Assembly (NCBI RefSeq): GCF_000266885.1
Contig: NC_018020.1
Coordinates: 1,798,001 to 1,862,000, forward strand
Direction of reading: 5' to 3'
DNA length: 64,000 bases
From: Turneriella parva DSM 21527
GTDB lineage: Bacteria; Spirochaetota; Leptospiria; Turneriellales; Turneriellaceae
The translations under genes were made by a program, and so were the position numbers. Position 1 is the first letter of the stretch. Each line of letters begins with the position of its first letter. The notes under the pieces are model-generated. The model was not told the origin of the DNA and did no database searches. It was given only the letters and a program-made list of their open reading frames with translations. Of the stretch, positions 1 through 8,474 are shown piece by piece.

Positions 1-486
1 TGCGGCAATCAGCAGCAGCAGGCCGAGCAGAATCTGCATGATCGCAGAAGACTTCTTGCCCCCCGAGACAGCAGGGGCCGCACTTTGGGGTTCGCTTGTC
101 GATTGGGCGGTAGGCGCAACAGCTATCGGTGCAGCTTCTGCAGATTTTTTGGCGGATGGTTTGGGGGCCTTCGCGGCTTTTGTTTTTTTACCTGCACTCT
201 TGTTCGCAGCCCATTTGCGAATTTCACTGCGAAAAAACTCATCGCCCTCTTTGGTAAACTTGTAGTGCTTACGAATGTATTCCATCGTCAGCTTCTCGGT
301 CGCTGAATAGTTGTTGGCATCTTTCACCACGCGCAGCAGGTTCTTGGCATCGGCGATAGAGATGCGGCCATCGCCGCGACCGCTCGTGAGGCCCTCTGCG
401 AGTTCGAGCATGCGCCGGTCATATTTCTTGCCTTTGATAACAGTGTAATAGCTGTCGCCAGCTTGTGACGAATTTGATCGGGTCAT
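1..486 (-). CDS. Truncated membrane protein, unrecognised (5' part only)
   Basis: Reading the minus strand from the ATG at 486, an open frame of 162 codons runs off the left edge of the window, so the C-terminal part is missing. The first ~90 residues look like a small soluble domain (segments DGRISIADAKNLLRVV and FFRSEIRKW), followed by a low-complexity Lys/Ala/Pro linker. At the window edge a hydrophobic run (IMQILLGLLLLIAA) is the start of a membrane helix. A cytoplasmic domain, flexible linker and membrane anchor is therefore likely. I do not recognise the family. Ordinary amino-acid composition and the absence of stops support a real gene. Confidence 0.7.
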   Translation of the reverse strand, partial: MTRSNSSQAGDSYYTVIKGKKYDRRMLELAEGLTSGRGDGRISIADAKNLLRVVKDANNYSATEKLTMEYIRKHYKFTKEGDEFFRSEIRKWAANKSAGKKTKAAKAPKPSAKKSAEAAPIAVAPTAQSTSEPQSAAPAVSGGKKSSAIMQILLGLLLLIAA

Positions 487-561
487 GAGTGATGACTTTT
501 TTTTCGCGGGGTTTGTCAATAGTTTTAGAGTCAGTTTTTCGTAGTGAGGATCTACCCTGTG

Positions 562-1302
562 CTACCGTCTGTTTTCCCGGTAGAGTCTCTGCACATACTT
601 GCCGGCAGTGGTATTTCTGTAGCCTTCAATTACCGCCGGTAACGTGCTGCCGGGTTTCACCGAGTTCAGGTCGGGCAGCCTTGCACCGTACTCACTGGGA
701 AGAATGACCGGTGCTGCGAGTGCAGCAAAGGTGATGTCGGCCGCAGAAATCTTCTCGCCGCACAAAAAAGGTCTGCCATCTTGCAGAAGTTTGTCGACAT
801 AGGCAAACTCGGCCTCGAAAACAAGACGTGAGCGCTCCGCCTCGTCGTGGTAGATCGCCATCTCGGCGATCATGCCTGCCTTGAGCATGGGCGCTGCGAG
901 AGGCAGCATACGTTTCTGCCACGCTGGCACGACATCTTGTGAGAAGATTTCAGCGAGCGAGAGCTCGTTGTCGAACAGATGGCGGTAGATGAAGCGGCGG
1001 GTGTGCGGGCCGATGCTCGCGTCGAAGCGCTCTTCGAGCACCAGTGCTTCGGGGTGCGCATAAAGCCAGGTTTGTCGATACCGCGCTGCCAGGTGCTGCA
1101 AAATCGCGGTCGAATCGGGTATAACTTCGCCGTCGTCGATCAAGACCGGGGTCGCCCGGTGCCGGCCACCAGTATGCCAAAGCGTTACCGCGGCGTGTAA
1201 ACCGGGAATATAGCTTTCTTCGGTAAAGGGTAACCCGGCCAATTGGAGCGCCCATTTGACCTTTTCGACGTAATGGCTGATCGATATGGAAATGAGACGC
1301 AT
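562..1302 (-). CDS. Glutathione S-transferase family protein
   Basis: 246-residue protein with the two-domain GST plan. A thioredoxin-like N-terminal half contains ISHYVEKVKWALQLAG and the cis-Pro/glutathione-binding signature ATPVLIDDGEVIPDSTAI at about residues 50-67. An all-helical C-terminal half ends near AADITFAALAAPVIL. The frame stays open upstream to 1371, but those extra codons run into the 1350-1509 repeat, so the ATG at 1302 is preferred. GSTs conjugate or isomerise electrophiles using glutathione; the substrate here cannot be told. The gene stands alone and diverges from the next one. Confidence 0.82.
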   Translation of the reverse strand: MRLISISISHYVEKVKWALQLAGLPFTEESYIPGLHAAVTLWHTGGRHRATPVLIDDGEVIPDSTAILQHLAARYRQTWLYAHPEALVLEERFDASIGPHTRRFIYRHLFDNELSLAEIFSQDVVPAWQKRMLPLAAPMLKAGMIAEMAIYHDEAERSRLVFEAEFAYVDKLLQDGRPFLCGEKISAADITFAALAAPVILPSEYGARLPDLNSVKPGSTLPAVIEGYRNTTAGKYVQRLYRENRR

Positions 1303-1349
1303 GGTACAGGGACGTACCGAGGTTTGCGTCGCGGCCGGCATGCGTTTTT

Positions 1350-1509
1350 GGGACTGCGCGGCAGGTCGCAAAACGACGAATTTCAGGAAAAGTTCCGCGA
1401 TTTTCGAAGCGAAAATCGCTCTATGAACGGGCCAAGGCCCGCTTTTCCCGAATTTCGTCGTTTTGCTATAGCTCTAAAATTTCGAATACGGCGACCTGCC
1501 GCGCAGCCC
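1350..1509 (-). repeat. Nested-palindrome repeat, copy A (inverted relative to B and C)
   Basis: 160 bp element bounded by ~19 bp terminal inverted repeats (CTGCGCGGCAGGTCGC at the left, its complement at the right, with one extra base in the left arm). Inside lies a second ~24 bp inverted repeat (CAAAACGACGAA ... TTCGTCGTTTTG) around a GC-rich hairpin core. Copies B (7077-7235) and C (27965-28123) carry the same parts in opposite orientation. There is no ORF and no obvious target-site duplication. It fills most of the 1303-1641 gap between two divergent genes; nothing else was seen in that gap. Confidence 0.9.
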
Positions 1510-1641
1510 TTTTTTGTTGTCGTAAAGTCTGCCCCTGCCGCGTCGTCTGTAATATAGGAACAAAAGGGCGACCTGTCAGGCCTGCCGCAACCGCTGGGTT
1601 TGCGGGGTCGGGGCTGAGTGTTGTCCGGGGTAAAGGTACTC

Positions 1642-2531
1642 GTGCAGACGAATAAAAAGAGAAAAAGTCTCGAGAAGCTGTCACCTGCAGACTATTCAAA
1701 GCTGCTGGCGCTCTATCTCGACGAGAAAAAGCAAAAGCAGGCCCTGAAAATGGCTGCAGACAATATTTCAGCGCTCGAGATGCTGGTGCAGTTTGAAACC
1801 ATGGTGGCGATGAATAAACGCCTCGAAATCGGTTCTGTGCCTGCCGACTATAAATTGCCCGTTTACCAGATTGTCGAAATAGCCGAGAAGTTCTTTCACG
1901 TTGAAGATCCTAAACTAATCGAAACCGAGCTCAAGGGAAACAAGATCTGGCAAACAATCAAGGCAAGCGCTGCCGATTTTGGTCTCTTTCAAGACACGCT
2001 GGCGTTTCTCTTCACCTGGGGCGACCGGCCCATGATACCGACGCCTGCATACTTGAAACAGATTGTCATGAATCGCATATATATGCCGCGGCACCGGCAG
2101 AAGAAGAGTCGACAATTGTTATTCGGCTCAAAGACGGTCTTCGCCTTATCGCGGGCCATATTCGTGATCTCTATAACCTCAGCAACAGCGACGAAATGGT
2201 TGCGGTGCGTTCATCGGGCGATGGTGCAATCGCCGCGAACGCGCCGGCGACGGGTGCGCTGCAGTTCATGACGACTGAACCCAAACAAGGTGATCTGTTC
2301 TACCAGGTCGTGAAAGACGGTAACGATACCGTGATGCTGACGGTTAAACTGCAGAATTACCGCCCCAGGCCGAAATTCATCAATCTGCGCCGGCAGGGGC
2401 GACTGTTGCAGTCGATTCCGCTGCGCGACGACTTCGCCTGGTTTTCTCAGCTGGCGGTCGGCAAGTACGAGATCGAGCTGCAGAACGCAGGCACGACCTC
2501 GGGCAAACGCATCGATATTCATATCGTTTGA
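1642..2531 (+). pseudogene. Hypothetical protein gene split by an apparent 2-base frameshift
   Basis: Two consecutive reading frames make one coherent ~295-residue protein. The first runs from GTG 1642 (a further GTG lies at 1618) through a Lys-rich helical region to IPTPAYLKQIVMNRIY. The second continues as AAAPAEEESTIVIRLKDG and ends at 2531 after VGKYEIELQNAG. The switch falls in an (AT)4 tract at 2077-2084. Removing one AT unit joins the frames without a stop, whereas the first frame as written runs 190 bases further into basic nonsense ending at 2271. The C-terminal half is beta-rich with charged strands. Family not recognised. It could be a sequencing error, a true mutation or a slippage-controlled gene. 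Confidence 0.65.
2077..2084 (+). repeat. (AT)4 dinucleotide tract at the frameshift point
   Basis: Four AT repeats lie exactly where the reading frame of the surrounding gene changes. A tract of three units would restore a continuous frame, so this is the probable site of insertion or slippage. Confidence 0.6.
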
Positions 2532-2536
2532 TAAAT

Positions 2537-2571
2537 ATTCGTGTTTGCGCACTGTGTGCGCAAACACGAAT
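2537..2571. terminator. Perfect 16-bp palindrome, loop TGT
   Basis: Arms ATTCGTGTTTGCGCAC and its exact complement flank a 3-base loop, 6 bases after the preceding stop and 5 bases before the ATG of the sensor kinase gene. There is no U-tract. It could terminate transcription or limit translation of the downstream gene. Confidence 0.6.
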
Positions 2572-2576
2572 CAGCC

Positions 2577-3821
2577 ATGTCTAAAAAACGTCCGTTACTG
2601 ATCGTTGAGAGCGACGCCGGCTATTTGCAAACGCTGCAACGCCAGCTGGCAGACGAACCCTATGCCCTCACGGCAACAACGAGCGCAGACGACGCGCTTT
2701 CGGCCTTCGCAAAAATTCAGCATGAAGTCGTGCTTCTCGGTGCCAATCTCGCCGGCGACCTCACGGCGCTGCAGGTCTGCCAGCGTCTCTTTGAAGGTGA
2801 TATTGCCCCGATCGTGCTGATGCTGGTCGGCACCGACAAAGCAGAGCTTATTATCGAAGCGCACCGTATCGGTGTTATTGATTTTATCGTGCCAGGTATC
2901 GATGCAGCCGAATTTATTCAGGTGGTTGAACGCGCATTCGCCCGGGCTGAGGCCGAGGCAGTCGGTCGGGCAGCAGAGCGCGACCGTCGCCGCCATATCG
3001 AAAAGCAGCTCGCCAGCCGCCGCGTCGCTGAACAGTTGCTCAGGCGGCAAAACGACAAATTTGCCCGCGCGCTCTTTGGCAACATTCACACGTCATTTAC
3101 CCAGGGCCGCGGTATCGGTTCTCTCACCACCCTGCTGGCGATGCTCGCCGGCTCGCCCACGACGCCCGACGGGCAGAACTATCTCATACCCAAAGAAATT
3201 CTCGATCTGATCTTCAGCAACCAGAGCGCCGTCGGTGACATGATCGACATGTTTTCTGAGCTGCAGCTGCTCGTTTCACAAGATTTCGTGCTGCACGACG
3301 TCACGGTAGGCGAGCTGCATGCGATCGCCCGCAACCTGGTCTATGAGCTAAAGCCGCAGATCGACATACGCGGCCACTCAGTGGTTCTCAATGATATTCC
3401 TGCGCGGCAGGCGGGCGGCAAACTCAAAGTCAATTGGGAGTTCATGCGCAAGGCGCTTAAAGAACTCGTTTTGAATGCGCTCAAGTTTTCACCCGTCGGC
3501 TCGACTGTGATGATTCTCACCGAACACCTGCAGACGCGTGTGCTCGTGACAGTCTGTAATCTGCCAGAGGGTAATGGCGCCGACGGTGTCATGGGAATTC
3601 CCGAAGAGCAGCGGGCCCTGATTTTTGAGCCTTTCTTCAGGGTTTCACGTGTCGTGCACGAACAGTACAGCACCCTTGAATATGGCCTTGGACTCACTTT
3701 TGTCGAGAAAATCGTGCAGATGCACCATGGTAATATTCGCTGCACCACGCTCAATGATTTTGAAAGGCAAGACATGGCCGGTACCGAAATGATCGCCATG
3801 GAAATAGAGTTGCCAATCTGA
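2577..3821 (+). CDS. Sensor histidine kinase with degenerate N-terminal receiver domain
   Basis: 414 residues. Residues ~5-120 resemble a response-regulator receiver (LLIVESDAGYL), but the phosphoacceptor position reads VVLLGANLAG with no Asp, and the conserved Lys near the end is replaced (FIVPGIDA). A helical linker leads to a divergent dimerisation region with a possible phospho-His (LFGNIHTSF), then an HATPase domain with N-box ELVLNALKFSP, a G1-like stretch EEQRALIFEPFFRVS and G2 YGLGLTFVEKIV. ATP binding therefore looks intact, whereas the receiver should be unable to accept phosphate. The ATG at 2577 is chosen because an upstream ATG at 2541 lies inside the hairpin. Soluble, no membrane helix. 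The partner regulator is not in the window. Confidence 0.8.
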   Translation: MSKKRPLLIVESDAGYLQTLQRQLADEPYALTATTSADDALSAFAKIQHEVVLLGANLAGDLTALQVCQRLFEGDIAPIVLMLVGTDKAELIIEAHRIGVIDFIVPGIDAAEFIQVVERAFARAEAEAVGRAAERDRRRHIEKQLASRRVAEQLLRRQNDKFARALFGNIHTSFTQGRGIGSLTTLLAMLAGSPTTPDGQNYLIPKEILDLIFSNQSAVGDMIDMFSELQLLVSQDFVLHDVTVGELHAIARNLVYELKPQIDIRGHSVVLNDIPARQAGGKLKVNWEFMRKALKELVLNALKFSPVGSTVMILTEHLQTRVLVTVCNLPEGNGADGVMGIPEEQRALIFEPFFRVSRVVHEQYSTLEYGLGLTFVEKIVQMHHGNIRCTTLNDFERQDMAGTEMIAMEIELPI

Positions 3822-3842
3822 CTTTTTAACCGGGGCTTCGCT

Positions 3843-6578
3843 ATGGCCCTGAAGAAATCGAGCAAGAAGCCGACCAAAAAGACCGCGACAAAAACCAAGG
3901 CAAAACCCAACAAAAAGAAATTACTGCAGCCGAAAGCGGCCTCGACGCCGATTGCGCGCCTGAAACAGGGCGACCCGACTTCTGAGGCAGAACTGAGTGC
4001 GCTTTTTGAAGTCGCGAGCGCCGACAATTCGCGCAAAGCGCAGGTGCAGCTCGCCGAAGTCGAACACGATGCCGGTGATGAGCCGCGGCCGAAAAGAAAA
4101 ATCTGGCGTTACGTCGCGGCTGTACTCGTCGTATCTTTGCTCGTAGGTTATGGCTGGCTGCGCTTTCGCCTCAAGCAGAGCCTTATACCCGAAGAGGGCT
4201 CAGTCACCGTCGCCGCGATTTCTGCAGATATCGAAATTCGCCGCGATGCTTATGGGGTGCCGTTCATCAAAGCGCAGAATCTCGATGACATGGCGTTCGG
4301 CGCGGGCTTTGCCATGGTGGCCGATCGCGACTTTCAGATCGAGTTCTTGCGGCGTATGGCGTATGGCCGGCTCTCAGAGGTTTTGGGTAACGATACCCTC
4401 GGCGTCGACATCTACATGCGTTCGCTGGGCTTCGCCGGGCTGGCACAGAAAAATTATGCCAACCTGTCGCCCAAAATGCAGAAGATGCTGGCGTCATATG
4501 CCGCGGGGGTGAATGCTGCGCGCGCTGCATACCCCAAAACGCAGTTTGAATACCTGCTGCTCGGCCTCGATCGTCTTGAATGGAAAGCCGAAGACTCGCT
4601 CGCGCTCTACCAGCTGTTCTCATTCTTGCTCGCCACCAACCACATAGAAGAGGTCGCTTTTCTCAAATTCGCTGCCCACCTCGGTCTCGAAAAGGCCGCG
4701 TGGCTTTTTCCCATCTATGCCGATGCTGAGCTGCCATTTGAAGAGGCTGCACAGCTAAAAGATGTCGACTTCAAGAAGATCAGTGCGAGTGAACCTGTGC
4801 TGAAAGCAGAAATCGAGAAGGCAGGTTCACTGTGGCAGGCGCTGACGCCGTCGGTGCCCGCTTCGAATAACTGGGTAGTTGCACCCTCGCGCACGAAAGA
4901 AGGCAAGTCGCTGCTCGCGAATGACACGCACCTGCAGCTGACAATACCGGCGATGTGGTACATGATGAACCTTGAATGCCCTGAATACCGTGCTGCCGGT
5001 GTGGCGCTGCCGGGCACACCCATTGTCGCGCTTGGCACGAATGGAACGATTGCCTGGGGCGCGACGATGGTGATGGCCGACAACCAGGATATTTTTCTCG
5101 AGCAGCTGCGCGAAGAGAATGGTACCACGCAATACCTGTTCAAAGGCAAATGGGAAAATGCAATCGTCAGCGAAGAGCAGATTGGTTTGCGCGGCGGCAA
5201 GACCCATGCCTTCAAGAAGATCAAGACCCGACATGGTGTGCTGCTCAACGAAGCATTTCTGCATCCTTTTCCCGATAAGCACCTGGCGCTGAATCTGCGC
5301 AGCGAGTATGGCCTTGCCTACCGTACCAGCGTTGGCGCGCGCGAAACCACTCTCGAAGGTATTTTTTCCATGGCAGCGGCGCGTGACATGAAAGCGGCGC
5401 GCAAGGCCCTCGACCAGGTGACCGGCATCTATCTCAATGTTGTTTATGCGGATGCAAAAAATATCGGCTGGGTTGCGACCGGCAGGTACCCGGCGCGTGA
5501 GGGTGCTTCGGGGCTGTTGCCCCGCATCGGCTGGACAGGCGAGAACGAATGGAATGGCTTTTTCGCTCCATCAGAAAACCCTTCGGCTCTGAACCCCAAA
5601 GACGGTTATATCGCCACAGGCAACGACCGCATTTGGAACGACGAAACCGAATTGTGGGTGTCGTCGTCGTGGTATGGTTCAGACCGGGCGGGGCGCGCCA
5701 AAGAATTGCTCGCAGGCAGCAAGACTCACACAGCCAGCGACATGGCGAAGTTTCAGGCAGACGTCGAGTCACCGACTGCGCGGTCGTTTGCGGTACTTTT
5801 GCAATCCTCACCTTTCGCTGTCGACGTAGCAGCGGCGATCGACCAGTTACCTGCGTCTGAAAATATTCGCGCCAAAGAGGCATTGGGTATTCTGAAAGAC
5901 TTTCGCGGCGACCTGAGCAAAGAGTCGGCGTCGGCGGCGGTTTACCAGAACTTTGTTTCGGCGATGACCGTGCTGACCTTCGCCGATGAACTCGGTGGCA
6001 AAGGTTCACCGCTGTGGGAGAACTTTCAGGCAATTAACAAGCGCTCTTACAATGCCGTGCAAGATCACCTGCTCGCGCGCGCCGACAGCCCATTCTGGGA
6101 CAACGTTACCACACCGGACAAAGAAACCAAGGCGATGATCTTTGCGGCTGCGCTCGCAGAAGCTATCACCCAGTCAGAAAAGCAGATGGGTGATAACCGC
6201 GGCGATTGGGCGTGGGGTAAGATTCACCAGTACCGCTGGCAGCACCAGTTTGCAAAGAAAGCGCCGGTGCTCGGGCCATACCTCAATCGCGGGCCGGTGG
6301 GCACAGGCGGTGATTTACACACGCTCAACCAGGCGGGCAACCTGTGGGGCGACACACATGACGTTTGGCTGATACCTGCGATGCGCTTCATCGTCGACTT
6401 TTCGGCAGATGAACCGGCGCAGCTGATGCTGCATATGGGTACATCGGGCAATGCGGAGTCGAAACACTATGATGATATGATACCGCACTTCACGGGAGTT
6501 ACAAACCTGCCGTTGTCAATGAAGCCCGCGAACGTTGACGCGCAGTACACTAAGAAGTTCTTGCTGAAGAAACAATAA
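3843..6578 (+). CDS. Penicillin acylase family (S45) Ntn-hydrolase, membrane anchored
   Basis: 911 residues. Penicillin acylases cleave themselves before a Ser that becomes the N-terminal nucleophile; here SNNWVV places it at Ser341. Supporting family blocks are RDAYGVPFIKA and FAMVADRDFQIEF in the alpha part, then LPGTPIVALGTNG, AWGATMVMAD and HMGTSGNAESKHYDD in the beta part. Instead of a simple signal peptide the protein has an ~85-residue, strongly Lys-rich cytoplasmic segment before one membrane helix (VAAVLVVSLLVGYGWL), so the enzyme should face the periplasm on a tether. Likely substrates are N-acyl amides such as acyl-homoserine lactones, lipid amides or beta-lactams; which one is unknown. 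It follows the kinase by 21 bases. Confidence 0.9.
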   Translation: MALKKSSKKPTKKTATKTKAKPNKKKLLQPKAASTPIARLKQGDPTSEAELSALFEVASADNSRKAQVQLAEVEHDAGDEPRPKRKIWRYVAAVLVVSLLVGYGWLRFRLKQSLIPEEGSVTVAAISADIEIRRDAYGVPFIKAQNLDDMAFGAGFAMVADRDFQIEFLRRMAYGRLSEVLGNDTLGVDIYMRSLGFAGLAQKNYANLSPKMQKMLASYAAGVNAARAAYPKTQFEYLLLGLDRLEWKAEDSLALYQLFSFLLATNHIEEVAFLKFAAHLGLEKAAWLFPIYADAELPFEEAAQLKDVDFKKISASEPVLKAEIEKAGSLWQALTPSVPASNNWVVAPSRTKEGKSLLANDTHLQLTIPAMWYMMNLECPEYRAAGVALPGTPIVALGTNGTIAWGATMVMADNQDIFLEQLREENGTTQYLFKGKWENAIVSEEQIGLRGGKTHAFKKIKTRHGVLLNEAFLHPFPDKHLALNLRSEYGLAYRTSVGARETTLEGIFSMAAARDMKAARKALDQVTGIYLNVVYADAKNIGWVATGRYPAREGASGLLPRIGWTGENEWNGFFAPSENPSALNPKDGYIATGNDRIWNDETELWVSSSWYGSDRAGRAKELLAGSKTHTASDMAKFQADVESPTARSFAVLLQSSPFAVDVAAAIDQLPASENIRAKEALGILKDFRGDLSKESASAAVYQNFVSAMTVLTFADELGGKGSPLWENFQAINKRSYNAVQDHLLARADSPFWDNVTTPDKETKAMIFAAALAEAITQSEKQMGDNRGDWAWGKIHQYRWQHQFAKKAPVLGPYLNRGPVGTGGDLHTLNQAGNLWGDTHDVWLIPAMRFIVDFSADEPAQLMLHMGTSGNAESKHYDDMIPHFTGVTNLPLSMKPANVDAQYTKKFLLKKQ

Positions 6579-6580
6579 TC

Positions 6581-7063
6581 GTGAAGCCCCTGAGGCCCAT
6601 ATTTCGCCGCTCAGCGAGCAAAGACGAGCTCGAACGCGAGGCAGCGAAGCTGCGCAACCGCGACTGGGTTGAAATTCTGCGCGTTGTGCACCCGTCGCAG
6701 GCGCAGAAAGTCGAACAGGAGTATCTGCTGTCGCGCCTGCGAGAAGACTGGGGGCGACTCGTGAGCACGTTGCTGGCGCAGCACTCGCTGCCCGAAAAAT
6801 TCGAAGGCAGAAGCCTGCTTGTGCATTGCGACCACAATACGTTTGCGAATGAGCTGGCGATGATTGCGGGTTCCGTAGAAAAACAGATTTTCGAGCTCTA
6901 CGGCATCAGCACGCGCATCAAAGCCAGAGCGACGCAGAAGATTTACTGGCCCGAGTTGCCGGCGACAAAGGCGGCTGAAACTGAGGCTGCAGCGGTGCCG
7001 AAAAGAGCCACAAATAACCCGGCTCTCGATACGCTGATTGCCGACCTGGAATCTTTGCGCTGA
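6581..7063 (+). CDS. DUF721/DciA-like protein
   Basis: 160 residues starting at a GTG two bases after the acylase stop, hence co-transcribed. The central block DWGRLVSTLLAQHSLPEKF followed by GRSLLVHCDHNTFANEL matches the DUF721 pattern (a Trp near the start, a helix, then a strand of the L.V.C type). DUF721 proteins include DciA, the loader of the replicative helicase DnaB in many bacteria that lack DnaC. Here it is not beside recF or gyrB, so the helicase-loading role is inferred from family only. The last ~45 residues are Ala/Lys-rich and disordered-looking. Confidence 0.7.
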   Translation: MKPLRPIFRRSASKDELEREAAKLRNRDWVEILRVVHPSQAQKVEQEYLLSRLREDWGRLVSTLLAQHSLPEKFEGRSLLVHCDHNTFANELAMIAGSVEKQIFELYGISTRIKARATQKIYWPELPATKAAETEAAAVPKRATNNPALDTLIADLESLR

Positions 7064-7076
7064 CCCCCACCCTTGG

Positions 7077-7235
7077 GGGCTGTGCGGCAGTTCGCCGCAA
7101 TTGAAATCTCAGCATTGTAGCAAAACGACCAAATTCAGGAAAAGCGGGCCCAGGCCCGTTCATAGAGCGAATTTCGCGGCGAAAATCGCGGAACTTTTCC
7201 TGAATTTGGTCGTTTTGCGACCTGCCGCGCAGCCC
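7077..7235 (+). repeat. Nested-palindrome repeat, copy B
   Basis: 159 bp with the same plan as copy C: terminal inverted repeats (left arm GGGCTGTGCGGCAG, diverged), inner 24-bp arms at 7121-7144 and 7194-7217 that pair perfectly, and a GGGCCCAGGCCC core. In the inner arms the pair that is G-C in copies A and C is C-G here (CGACC with GGTCG), a compensatory double change. It sits between two same-strand genes, starting 14 bases after the DUF721 stop. The frame of the downstream gene happens to be open through it. Confidence 0.9.
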
Positions 7236-7280
7236 AATTTTAGCATTGCAGCACCACCATTCTATACCGTTGTGGATTTC

Positions 7281-8474
7281 ATGCGTTTAACCAACTGCGC
7301 GCCATTGATTGCCATCGCGCTTTTTGCCTGCAGCAAACCGCCGCTGGCGCCTGCTGCTGTACGCGAAGCATTGCCCCCGGCATTCGAGACAACCGCGCGC
7401 ACCACAGTCTACCCGGGCGCCGACTGGGAAGAGTTGTCGCCTGAAAAAGCCGGTATCAACCGCGAGAAGCTGAAGAATCTTGAACAGTTCTTGTTCACCA
7501 ACACAGCGACCGAGGCAGAACGCAAGGGAATCCGCACCGACGGCGTGGTTATCATTCGCGGCGGCAAAGTTGTGTTCGAGCGCTATGCGCGCGAGTTTCA
7601 CCGCAACCGCAAACACCTGATTTGGTCTGTGACAAAAAGTTTTGCCAACACGCTCGTCGGCATGGCGGTTGCCGATAACAAGCTCAAGGTTAGCGATTCG
7701 GCTTCGTTGTATTACCAGCCGCTGGCTTCGGGTAGCAAGACAGACATACAGATCGACCACCTGCTGCGCATGAGTTCGGGGCTCTACTGGTCTGAGGGGT
7801 ATGAAAGTTCTCCGCTCAAATCTTCGGTAATCGCGATGCTCTATACAAGAGGGCGCAACGACATGGCCGCGTTCGCAGCTTCGCAAGATCTGGCGCACCC
7901 ACCCGGTACGCACTGGTATTATTCGAGCGGCACGACGAATATTCTCATGGCGATGCTCAAGAACGTCTATCAGGAAAAATACGAAGACCTGATCTTCAAC
8001 CGCCTGTTCAAGACGATCGGCATGCGATTCACGACATTCGAGCGCGACGGCGCCGCTACACCGGTCGGCTCTTCGTACCTGTACACAACGGCGCGCGACC
8101 TCGCCCGCTTCGGTTATCTCTATCTTCACGACGGCGTCTGGCAAGGTAAGAGACTGCTGCCCGAAAAATGGGTACGCTACACGACGTCGATGGCGCCTGC
8201 CTATTACACGACGCAGCTGAACCCCGAAGATGCAAAAGATAATCCCGGGGCACAATGGTACATTAACGTGGGTATTCCCGAACGCGGGCAAAAGCCACCC
8301 TGGCCCGACGCACCGGCCGACACGTTTGCCGCGCTCGGTCCCTGGGGGCAGTCGCTTTACATTATACCTTCGCTCGATCTGATTGCGGTGAGACTCGGCG
8401 ATGACCGCGATGGCAGCTTCGATAAGAACCGCTATTTGGGTCTTTTGAAAAACATTCTGGAGAAAGCACCATGA
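7281..8474 (+). CDS. Lipoprotein serine hydrolase, beta-lactamase/PBP-like (S12)
   Basis: 397 residues. Starts at the ATG at 7281 with a lipoprotein signal (lipobox IALFAC, Cys17), so the protein is probably lipid-anchored. It shows the class C/PBP catalytic set: SVTK (nucleophile Ser and Lys) in WSVTKSFANTLVG and Tyr-Ser-Ser in YYSSGTTNILM. The block HLLRMSSGLYWSEGYE is typical of this esterase/peptidase group. Members act as beta-lactamases, D-aminopeptidases or esterases, and the lack of a clear KTG motif argues against assuming beta-lactamase activity. It overlaps the next gene by four bases (ATGA), so the two are translationally coupled. Confidence 0.85.
   Translation: MRLTNCAPLIAIALFACSKPPLAPAAVREALPPAFETTARTTVYPGADWEELSPEKAGINREKLKNLEQFLFTNTATEAERKGIRTDGVVIIRGGKVVFERYAREFHRNRKHLIWSVTKSFANTLVGMAVADNKLKVSDSASLYYQPLASGSKTDIQIDHLLRMSSGLYWSEGYESSPLKSSVIAMLYTRGRNDMAAFAASQDLAHPPGTHWYYSSGTTNILMAMLKNVYQEKYEDLIFNRLFKTIGMRFTTFERDGAATPVGSSYLYTTARDLARFGYLYLHDGVWQGKRLLPEKWVRYTTSMAPAYYTTQLNPEDAKDNPGAQWYINVGIPERGQKPPWPDAPADTFAALGPWGQSLYIIPSLDLIAVRLGDDRDGSFDKNRYLGLLKNILEKAP

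Noticed and set aside
7038-7280. N-terminal extension of the serine hydrolase frame by 81 codons
   Set aside because: The extension begins inside the DUF721 gene and reads through repeat copy B; the lipoprotein signal at 7281 is a clear start.
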